Below are positions 1-8,100 of a DNA stretch of 8,184 nucleotides, piece after piece. The notes beneath the pieces were generated by a model. That model was not told where the DNA came from and did not search any database. It saw only the letters and a program-made list of their open reading frames with translations. Within the stretch, counting starts at the first letter, position 1. Each line of letters begins with the position of its first letter. The DNA lies in the NCBI GenBank assembly GCA_946530565.1, contig CAMNAE010000056.1, positions 1 through 8,184 on the forward strand, read 5' to 3'. Source of the DNA: an uncultured Oscillibacter sp. (GTDB lineage: Bacteria; Bacillota; Clostridia; Oscillospirales; Oscillospiraceae). A program made the position numbers and the translations under genes.

Positions 1-1683
1 CACGATCCGAGCCATATCGAGACGCGGGAGATCGCCGCGCTGCCGCTTTCGCACACGGTCACGATCTACTTCCGCTGCAAGGGCAACGGAAACGGCGGCT
101 TGGATTATTCGGGACAGATCACCAACATCGCTACGAGAAGCGGGACCGGCATCGGCGATATGACGATCCAGTTCGACTGGAACCGGAGCACGCAGGTGCA
201 GCCCTATACGGTAGAAGGGCTCGCGGGCGGCAGCACTTACACACATTATTCCTCCGCAGACGGAGCTCAGCACAGATGGAATAACGGGGTCGAGAACGGA
301 AGACGTGAGACCATCACGGTCAGCAACATCACGCAGGATCTGGAACTGTATGTGACGATCGACAACTACAATTGGGCAGGTACGAGCGAAGGACTCATCT
401 ACCAGCCGGCTTTCTCAGGCACCCGCGCCCGTACGCTCAATTCCTCCGCGCCGGGGCTGTTCTCGGAGTCGATCGAGGTCGTCGCCCGGCGGCTGAATGA
501 GGGGACGCCCGGCACGGGAATGACGCAGACCGATCTCGAGACTTATCTCGCCGGCATCGGCGAAAAGGACGACGCTAGATGCTCTGAGAAAGCCGGCACC
601 GTCCACACCTACAAAGAAGAGGTCGGCACCTACAACCTCGGCAGCCCCGGCTGGAGCCTGAACCTTGAGAACCTTCCCACCTACAACGAGTACGGAAAGC
701 CGTACCGCTACTACTTCGTCGAGACGCCGGTCACCGGCTACGTGACGACCTACTCCGGGCAGGAGAGCGGCCTTGCGGACGGCAGCACGGCTCTTACGAT
801 CACGAACACCCAGCAAAAGACGAGCGTGCGCGTCACCAAGACCTGGAGCCTTGCCGACCCCTCCCGCGTGATCGCGGACGGGACGGGCTGGCCCGCTGGC
901 GTGGAGGTGCAGGTGACGCTGTATGAAAGCATCGGCGGCGCTGACCCGACGCCGACCGGGCACTCTGCGACGCTGACTGCGGCGCAGCAGTCGTACACCT
1001 TCACCGATCTTCCTGAGTACGCAGGCGAAGAGCTGATTAGCTACAGCGTGGTCGAGACCGGCGTGACCGGGCTTGACGAGCCCGACGCCTTCACGGCCAC
1101 CGTCAGCGGCGACGCCGCGAGCGGCTACACGATCACGAATACCGAGCAGCCGCGCACGAAGGACTTCACGTTCACGAAGCGCTGGCGCGACGCGCTCGGG
1201 CACAACCTGCTGCCCTGGCCGGCGGGCGAAGAGATCACCGTCGCGATCCGGCAGGACAGCGATACTTACGCGACCTACACGATCCGCGACAGCGACCTCA
1301 CGGTCGGGACCGAGATCACGGCTGTGGGTGACACGGAGAGCACACTTCCGCACCTGACCGTCACCGCTGCGGACGCCGCGAGCGGCTATGCCTTCAGCCT
1401 CTCCGGCCTCCCGTACGGCACGGCACCTGACGGCTTTACCTACACGGTCTCCGAGGGCACGGTCACGGGTTACCAGCCGGCAAAGTACTTAAGCAGCGAG
1501 GGCACGCAGGTCATGGGCGCGACGTACATCGGCGACGGCGGCACGATCGCAAACGATCAGATCGGCGCCGTGCTGCCCTCCACCGGCGGGCGTGGGACGA
1601 ACCCCTTCGCCCTCCTCGGCGGCAGCGCGATGCTCCTCGCCCTCGGCGCGCATTTCGCGCTGAAGAAGCGGCGGCGCGCTTAA
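1..1683 (+). CDS. LPXTG-anchored surface protein with Cna B-type domains (5'-truncated by the window edge)
   Basis: The frame is open from base 1, so the true start lies upstream; 560 codons are visible before TAA at 1681. Numbered from the window edge: residues 1-155 are beta-rich, with many Thr, Gly and Asn, and I do not recognise them. Three Cna B-like modules follow. Module 1 (about 157-272) ends with the family's Glu (E241, FVETPVTGY) and Asn (N269, TITNTQ). Module 2 (about 275-383) has K280 (RVTKTW), E352 (VVETGV) and N380 (TITNTE). Module 3 (about 388-521) has K393 (FTKRW), E485 (TVSEGTVTGY) and N518. In this family Lys and Asn form an isopeptide bond assisted by the acidic residue. 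The C-terminus is a sortase signal: LPSTGG at 525-530, a hydrophobic segment (about 535-554) and the tail KKRRRA. The product should be covalently attached to peptidoglycan or built into a pilus. Module 1 seems to lack the lysine. A role as stalk or adhesin is inferred; no ligand can be read from the sequence. Confidence 0.95.
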   Translation, partial: HDPSHIETREIAALPLSHTVTIYFRCKGNGNGGLDYSGQITNIATRSGTGIGDMTIQFDWNRSTQVQPYTVEGLAGGSTYTHYSSADGAQHRWNNGVENGRRETITVSNITQDLELYVTIDNYNWAGTSEGLIYQPAFSGTRARTLNSSAPGLFSESIEVVARRLNEGTPGTGMTQTDLETYLAGIGEKDDARCSEKAGTVHTYKEEVGTYNLGSPGWSLNLENLPTYNEYGKPYRYYFVETPVTGYVTTYSGQESGLADGSTALTITNTQQKTSVRVTKTWSLADPSRVIADGTGWPAGVEVQVTLYESIGGADPTPTGHSATLTAAQQSYTFTDLPEYAGEELISYSVVETGVTGLDEPDAFTATVSGDAASGYTITNTEQPRTKDFTFTKRWRDALGHNLLPWPAGEEITVAIRQDSDTYATYTIRDSDLTVGTEITAVGDTESTLPHLTVTAADAASGYAFSLSGLPYGTAPDGFTYTVSEGTVTGYQPAKYLSSEGTQVMGATYIGDGGTIANDQIGAVLPSTGGRGTNPFALLGGSAMLLALGAHFALKKRRRA

Positions 1684-1698
1684 CGAATCATTCGCTTC

Positions 1699-1728
1699 GC
1701 CCCCGCAGGGAGTGATCCCTGCGGGGGC
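1699..1728 (+). terminator. Perfect 12-bp hairpin after the first gene
   Basis: A 12-bp perfect stem (GCCCCCGCAGGG, 1699-1710, with 1717-1728) encloses the loop AGTGAT, 15 bases after the stop codon. It is followed by ATGTTCACG rather than a U-run, so it is a weak intrinsic terminator by itself. It may instead protect the 3' end of the mRNA after termination at the second hairpin downstream. Confidence 0.6.
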
Positions 1729-1808
1729 ATGTTCACGCCCCGCATCGGCCGGATCCGCAGAAGCAGCACTTGGGCGACGGCGAAAAACAGGAAGCGTCTT
1801 TATGGAAC

Positions 1809-1853
1809 AAAAAGCACACGCGGCGTGCGGGATCGCACTGCGTGTGCTTTTTT
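1809..1853 (+). terminator. Rho-independent terminator, probably bidirectional
   Basis: The outer stem has 13 pairs (1809-1821 with 1840-1852), starting with five A-U pairs and continuing as GCACACGC/GCGTGTGC. After a small internal loop, an inner stem GTGCG/CGCAC (1825-1829 with 1834-1838) closes a GGAT loop. Six T follow the GC stem (1848-1853), and five A precede it (1809-1813), giving the opposite strand a shorter U-run too. It lies about 125 bases after the first gene's stop and should insulate it from the second. Confidence 0.85.
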
Positions 1854-1966
1854 GCATATTTCAAGTAAAAAAGTGCAGATTTTCTGCTCGTATGAATAAT
1901 TTTCGCAAAACGCAGAGCGACATTAAAAAATGACTGTTTTTTTGACGGTCATCTGTTATGATGGCA

Positions 1967-1994
1967 TTGGAAACAAGAAAAAACGGTTTATATT
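1967..1994 (+). promoter_or_regulatory. Candidate sigma-70-type promoter for the giant second gene
   Basis: TTGGAA (1967-1972) and TATATT (1989-1994) are 16 bases apart in the AT-rich block, giving a start point near 2001 and a leader of about 165 nt. Alternatives in the same block are an extended -10 element, TGTTATGAT (1954-1962), without a good -35 partner, and TTGACA (2012-2017), without a good -10 partner. The region is probably a promoter; the exact hexamers are uncertain. Confidence 0.45.
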
Positions 1995-2000
1995 AGTGTA

Positions 2001-2022
2001 TTTGTTTAATATTGACAACAAA
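2001..2022. promoter_or_regulatory. Imperfect inverted repeat, possible operator
   Basis: TTTGTT (2001-2006) and AACAAA (2017-2022) form an inverted repeat with a 10-base AT-rich centre, located at or just after the predicted transcription start. It resembles Rex-type sites (TTGT and ACAA half-sites), but the spacing does not match that consensus, so no regulator is assigned. It could also be chance in AT-rich DNA. Confidence 0.2.
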
Positions 2023-2023
2023 A

Positions 2024-2165
2024 ACGCGCAACAATCATTCGCCCATTCGGGCTAACAACACCAAAAGGCCGAAGTTTTCCATAGAGATTCACCGCCCGCC
2101 TGATCACCTCCGGCTTTTCCGGAGCGCGTCCCTTTTCGCTTTCCCTGAGTGATCGGAGGCAAACC
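2024..2165 (+). promoter_or_regulatory. Long leader with possible Shine-Dalgarno-sequestering structure
   Basis: Visible pairings: ACGCG (2024-2028) with CGCGT (2125-2129) closes a domain of about 106 nt. Inside it are the hairpin GCCC-ATTC-GGGC (2041-2052) and the hairpin CTCCGG-CTTTT-CCGGAG (2108-2124). The segment CCTCCG (2107-2112), part of that second hairpin, is also fully complementary to the Shine-Dalgarno region CGGAGG (2154-2159). In addition, GCCTGATC (2098-2105) can pair with 2151-2160 around a two-base bulge. The two states exclude each other, the layout of a translational switch. I recognise no known riboswitch class, and short helices of this size can arise by chance. Confidence 0.35.
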
Positions 2166-2168
2166 ATG
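2155..2168 (+). promoter_or_regulatory. Ribosome binding site and start codon of the giant gene
   Basis: GGAGG (2155-2159) stands six bases before ATG (2166-2168). This is the only start in the region with a strong site, and it places a basic segment followed by a hydrophobic one at the protein's N-terminus. The later in-frame ATG codons at 2202, 2211 and 2223 have no comparable site, so 2166 is chosen. Confidence 0.9.
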
Positions 2169-5100
2169 GCTAAAAGATATACCATTGATAAAAATGCCAG
2201 CATGCAAAACATGGGTCAGTCCATGCTGCGCCGGCTTCTGCAGGACCGCCGCGCCCGCCGGGTGACGGCGCTTTTGGGCTGCGTTGTGCTGGCCGTTACC
2301 GTCTGGCGTCTCACGCGTCCGGCCGTCACCTGGGAGGCGGAGGCCTTCTGCGGCTGTGTTGAGCACGTACACAAAGAGGACTGCTTTGAAACGGTGCTCG
2401 CCTGCGGGCTTGAAGAGCATGAGCACAGCGAGGCCTGCTATGGTGAGGGCTATGTCTGCGGCCTTGAAGAGCACGAGCACACGGATGCGTGCCGCGAGAC
2501 GGTCGAGACGCTCTCCTGCACGCTGGAAGAGCATGAACACGGCGACGGTTGTTATACCGAGACGCGCGAGCTCACCTGCGAAGAGGAAGAGCACAGCCAC
2601 GGCCCGGACTGCTATGATGAAGAGGGAAACCTTGTCTGCGAGCTTGAAGAGCATGCGCATGAAGACGCGTGCTATGAGATCTCTCGCGAGCTCACCTGTG
2701 AACAGGAAGCGCACACGCACGATGCGGACTGCTATACCACGGAAGAAAAACTGACCTGCGGATACGAAGAGCACAGCCACGGCGAAGATTGCGTCGGGGC
2801 CGTGCTCCGCTGCGGTCTTGAGGCGCACACGCACACGGAGGGCTGCTATGAACAAAGCGCCGTCTGCGGCTTTGAAGCGCACATCCACTCGCTCGCGTGC
2901 TATTCGAACCCTGAAGCCGACACCGACGGCAGCTACTGGCAGGGCCGTGTGCCGGAGGCGCAGGGCGCCTGGCGCACGGACCTTCTGCGCACGGCGTCGA
3001 GCCAGATCGGCTATGCCGAAAGCAAAAAGAACTATGAAGTCCAGCCCGACGGCAGGACCATGAAGGGCTACACGATCTACGGCGACTTTTGCGGCGTGCC
3101 CTACGGCGACTGGTGCGCGGCCTTTTTGAGCTGGTGCATCGACTATAGCGGCGTCGACATGCCGACCGAGGTCTCCTGCTCCCGCTGGGTGAGCAGGCTC
3201 TCACGCGCGGGGCTCTATACCGAAGGCCCTGACGTGCTCCCGGACCCCGGCGATCTTGTGTTCTTCGACTTCGACGGCGACGGCGCGCCCGAGCATGTGG
3301 GCCTTGCGCGCGAGGCGGCCTTCGACGAGGATTTCCGCCTCAAGGAACTCAAAACGATCGAGGGGAACAGCGCCGACTCCGTGCGTGAGGTCAGCTACCG
3401 TGGCGAGGAGCTCGCGGCCGTGTGCGGCGCGGCGCGGATCCCGGAAAAGGACGCCGCGACCGGGCTTGCCGTGGAACGGGACGCGTGGGCAGGCGGCGCG
3501 GACACGCCAGAGGCGCCCGAGGAGCGCCTGCCCGAGCGGGAGCTGCTCGTGCAGAACCCGACGATGACCTTCACCGGCGGGGCCGGCGGCATCGAGGTAT
3601 TTGTCGAGGCCGAGTCGGGCGCGTTCAAGTCCGAGGTGACGATGATGGTGCGCAAGATCCGCGCGGAGCGGGTCCTGGACGCGGTCACGGACGCCGTCAG
3701 CGACGAGACCGACGCCGAGATCGCCCTGATCGAGGCTGTCGACATCAGCTTTTACGACGACAACGACGACGAGGTCGAGCCGCTGAAGCCCCTGCGCGTC
3801 ACCATGCGCTCCGGGCACATCGGCTATGGCGCGGAGCCCTTCGTCGTGCACGTCGACCGGCGGGGCGAGGCCGAGGTCATGGATACGATCCCGACGGCCT
3901 ATCTGATGGACGAGGACACGGGCGGCGAGGTCATCTTCGAGACCGACGCCTTCTCGGTCTACGCGCTCGTCTACACGGTGGACTTCCACACCGGGAACTA
4001 TGATTTCAGCCTGCCGGGCGGCGGGGCGATCGGTCTTCGCGCGCTTTTGGAGCAGCTGGGCCTTGCGGAGGACGCCGGCTTCGAGACCGTCGACGCGTTT
4101 TTGAGCGAGGTCGAGGCGGTCACGTTCTCAAATCCCGCGCTCGTCTGGGTCGGGCGGGCCGAGGCCGACACGACGGTCGGAGAGCTGAAGACGGCGCAGG
4201 CGCTTGAGGTGCAGTATACCGCGCTTTTGACCGAGGAGGAGATCGCCGCGATCGACGCGCTGCCCGTCCCGGCCGGCACGTGGGTGCTGATCAGCCTTGC
4301 GCCCTTTGGAAGCGAGGAGACGCTGACGATCACGCTTGCAAACGGGCAGAACTATACGATCGCTGTGACGGACGCGGCCTATCAGGCCACGCTGATCGAT
4401 GTGCTCGACGGCGCGACCGGCGCCCTTGTGAACCATGACAACTCCAATGCCGTGCAGGGCGCCGCGCATTCCACGGCGGGAAGACTGCAGGCGGCAGGCG
4501 TCACGTATACGCTCAGCGGTGTCTCCGGCACGGTCACCGCGAATGATCTCTCCACGGCGATCACCGAGTGGTCGTTCACGCGCGTGGGGGAGAGCGGCAG
4601 CAGCTACTACATCCACTGCCCGGGCGGCTACATGAACATCAGCTCCGGCAGCGTGACGCTCTCTGACACGCCGCAGGCGCTCACCGTCCAGACCAACGCG
4701 AATCGGCCGAACCAGATCCGCATCACCGATGGCAGCAATAACGCGCTCAACAATCATTCCAATGTGACGGCGAATGGATACAGCGCTTACAACGGGTCGA
4801 ACGCAACCAACAACCTCAACCCCGGCGAATGGTTCCACGTGCTGGGGCTCACCTACGCAACGCTGCACTTCGTGGACGAGAACGGTCATCCGATCGACTC
4901 CGTCACATTCAACGGTGAGACGATCACCGGCGGCACTTATACGATCGACTCCGGCAATCTCCACACGCTCTTTGGAGACGGGGATATTCTGAAACTGAAG
5001 GACTTCACCGCCGACGGCCTGACGCTCAGCAATACGCACCGGGGGACCTGGCAGGATCTCTTCCCGGAGATCACAGAGAAGCCGGACTACGGCGCCGACA

Positions 5101-8100
5101 CGCAGCAGCCGCATACGATCATCGGCAACGAGCTGCGCCTTGACGGTTCCACACTTCAGTACCGCGCCTTCTATACCAACCACGACAAGGCCGGATCCAC
5201 CTGGATGAACGCAGGCTACCGGCCGCAGATCTCTGATTTCAACGCCTCCGGCCACCCCGGCACGCCCCAGCAGGACGGCATACTGGACTATTACCTCGTC
5301 TACAGTCCGACGCCGGAAGCGTCCGGCATCACGCCCGGCTCTGGCGGGCTTTCGACCGAAGACCTCGACGAGATCGGCAAGGAAAAAAAGCTCACGCCGA
5401 ACGACGACGGCACGTATACGATGGATCTGAGCGTGACGACGCAGTCCCTGCCGAAGGAGCACAGCAACGGCGTCAACGTGATCGTGGTCTTCGACACCTC
5501 GAGCTCGATGCGAAGAAGCGTGAACGACGCCAATACGCAGTACGGCGAGACTGACTTCAAAAACCACAGCGACAGCCGCTTCATGCAGGCGCGAAGCGCG
5601 CTGGCGGGCTTCCTGTCAACGCTCTGCAGCGCGAACACCGCGACCCGGCCGAACGCGGTCGAGCTTGCGCTCGTGGACTTCAACTACGGCGCGACGACGC
5701 ATACCTTTGGCTCTTCGTATTGGACCAGCAGCGACAGCGCGTTTATGGCCGAGGTCGACGCGCTCAGCTGCCCGAGCGGCACGAACTGGGCGGAGGGCCT
5801 TGCGAGCGCGCAGGCGATCTACTTAGCGAGCGACAAGGATCCCACCTATGTGCTCCTGATGACCGACGGCGCGCCCTCCCAGTACTGGAAGCCCAGCGCA
5901 CTCGGCGGTTCGGCGTTCTTCGTGGACGGCGGCGGCTGCCACCTCGGCGCGATGGATGAGGCGCGAGCTGTGATCAACGGCGGGATGGAGCTCTACGGCA
6001 TCTTCTCCTTCGGAGACGAGACCGACAGACAGAACGGCTATCTCACCGACCTCGTCCAGTACGCTTACGATGACGATACGCTCACCGACCACAGCTATTA
6101 CGCCAGCGACACGAACAGCCTCGTTGAGGCGCTTTCGAGCATCCTCAGCGTCGTCACTGAGCGCGTGGCGCATACCGGCGTCAATTACCACGACGGCATC
6201 GCGCTCGACACGACCTCCGCGGCTCTGAAGGTCAATGTCGGCGCACCACTCGGCAGCATCACCTACTCCAAGACCGAGGGCTCGACGCCCGCCTACACCG
6301 TGACGGTGGACTCCTCCGGAAACGCGACGTTTACGATCGGCGGCGAGACCTATCCCGGCACAACGGGGCCGGTCGAATATACGCGCCTTTCGGGCAGCGG
6401 CGGCGCGATCACCGCGACGACGGATACCGCGACCGTCTATCAGTGCACGGTCCCCTCGGGGGCTTACGCCGGCACCTATATAATGCCGATCGCGACGCTT
6501 GAAACCGACAGCGAGACCCAGGTCGGCGATCTCAACTGGGACCTCTCGCCGCTCGGGCTCCTCGAAGACGAGGTCACCTACAAGATGAGCTTTGTCGTCT
6601 GGCCGGAGCAGAAGGCCTACGACTATGTCGCGGACCTCAACAACGGGAAGAAGCAGTGGAACTACGGGACGGAAGAGGCCGTCCGGGATGAGAGCGGCAC
6701 GCTGCTGTACTACAAAAAGGGCGTCGCGGCCTTCCCGAACATCGTCCGCGGCACCGACGACGTCTTCTCGGTCCTCACGAACACCGTGCAGGAGGTCACG
6801 TACTACAAGGCGGACGAGAATTCGCTCAAGCCCACCGAGTACTCCGGCATCCACCACACCGAGCCGCCGGCCCCGGACCCGATGCCGCTGACGTTCACGC
6901 GCTCGCGGATCGAGAAGCAGTGGAACGTGGAGCGCGACCCCGCGACGCTTGCGCATCTGCTCTTCGGCGGCGAGGATAAGATCTCGCTCACCTACAGCAT
7001 CCATCAGGACGGCACGCTCTACACGAGCGTCACGCTCGGCTGGGACGAGACGCTGCAAAAGTACGTGTGGGAGGACGAGAGCGAGGAGACGGTCTACTAC
7101 AACGACAGCGAATATACGATCGGAACGCTCTGGACGGACCGCTTCGCCCTCGCGGCGGGCCTGATGCTCAGCGAGGCGCGCATGGACGCGCTCGGCCTCG
7201 ACAAGAGCCTCTACCCCTCGGGCAGCTACAACGGCACGACCTGGTATGTGCTCGAGAGCGGCCACGACTACACGATTGAGGAGAGCGGCATCGACCTCGG
7301 CTACGAATTCGACTTCGTCTCCCCGGTCTATCACCCGATGGTCGCCGACGGAAAGCTGCAGAGCGCCACGTTCACCAGAGACGGCATGAGCATCACGATC
7401 ACGGAGATGACCGAGGACGCCGAGGGCCTTTCGGGCATCCGGGTCGAAAACACGCTGCGCGGCTACATCAACCTTGAAAAGCGTGTGCTCGACAAGAACG
7501 GAGTCCCCGACCCGGCGGACGAGACGAAATTCGAGTACCTGATCGACCTTGTGACGACGCGCTTGCCCGAGCCCTTCACGATCGCGGGAGACCATGTGCC
7601 CTGGTACGGCATCAACGGCCTCTTCTACCACGACGAGGACTTCAATTACTACCAGGCGCAGCCGAACGGCGTGGGGCATGTGACGTTGACCGACGAGCAG
7701 GGCAATGTGTTTGACGCTCTTTGCGCCGGGACCTTTGCCGAGAGCGTCGGCCCCGAGGAGATCAGCTGGACCGTTGGCGGCGTCCCGAAGACGATCCAGC
7801 TCTACGGCAACCAGATGGTGCACGACAGCGATTCACATGTGCACGCGACGCTGAAGATCGACCAGCACGAGATGCTGAGCATTTCGAACGTCCCCTTCGG
7901 CACGGTCTATACGATCACCGAGACCGCCGCGGCGGGCTATGACTTCGTCGACGCGCTCGTGGAGATCCGCAACGGCTCCGCGGTCGAAAAGAGCACGCTC
8001 ATAACCGGGAGCCCGGTCGTCACCGGCACGATCGCCGCGGACCGCGACAACCACGTCACCTACACGAACAAGGTCCACTCGGCCGACATCACGGTCAAAA

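Larger units (their letters stand above)
1684..2165. other. Intergenic region between the two surface-protein genes
   Basis: No gene is supported in this stretch. In order it holds a GC-rich perfect hairpin, about 80 bases with nothing I recognise, a strong terminator, an AT-rich block (about 1855-2025) with promoter-like hexamers, and a more GC-balanced leader before the next start codon. Short frames here, such as the one starting ATG at 1802, read through the terminator stem and have no convincing support. The sharp drop in GC relative to both flanking genes is what one expects of a promoter region in a GC-rich Gram-positive genome. Confidence 0.8.

Noticed and set aside
1802..1933. Short frame of about 43 codons beginning ATG GAA CAA AAA between the genes
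   Set aside because: Its first third is the stem of the terminator at 1809-1853, and it then runs through AT-rich promoter DNA; a purine-rich stretch upstream is not enough to support it.
1961..1996. Possible 11-codon leader peptide (ATG GCA TTG GAA ... TAG)
   Set aside because: No ribosome binding site, and it overlaps the candidate promoter hexamers, so it would precede the likely transcript start.
2052..2888. 278-codon open frame on the minus strand opposite the Cys/His repeats
   Set aside because: Its repeated LFKAAD and LFLFAGE-like units are just the antisense reading of the plus-strand repeats, so the apparent internal repetition is not independent evidence of a gene.
2349..2903. Zinc-finger DNA-binding protein interpretation of the Cys/His repeats
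   Set aside because: The spacing C-x4-H-x-H-x3-C is not that of classical zinc fingers, and the repeats follow a membrane/signal segment in a protein with surface domains, so an extracellular role is far more likely.
2349..2903. CRISPR-like or non-coding tandem repeat array
   Set aside because: The repeats are in frame, vary at synonymous positions and keep Cys and His residues, which is a protein repeat and not a DNA array with unique spacers.
3422..4003. 193-codon plus-strand frame overlapping the giant gene
   Set aside because: Composition is almost only Arg, Gly and Ala, a typical out-of-frame reading of GC-rich DNA, with no plausible start site.
4128..5567. 479-codon open frame on the minus strand
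   Set aside because: Antisense shadow of the same gene; no domain-like pattern, no ribosome binding site or promoter evidence, and the opposite strand has continuous domain-level coherence.
5823..7823. 666-codon open frame on the minus strand
   Set aside because: It lies wholly opposite the giant plus-strand gene, whose frame has clear VWA and Cna B motifs. The frame's product is rich in Val, Arg, Asp and His with no recognisable domain, as expected from antisense reading of GC-rich codons.
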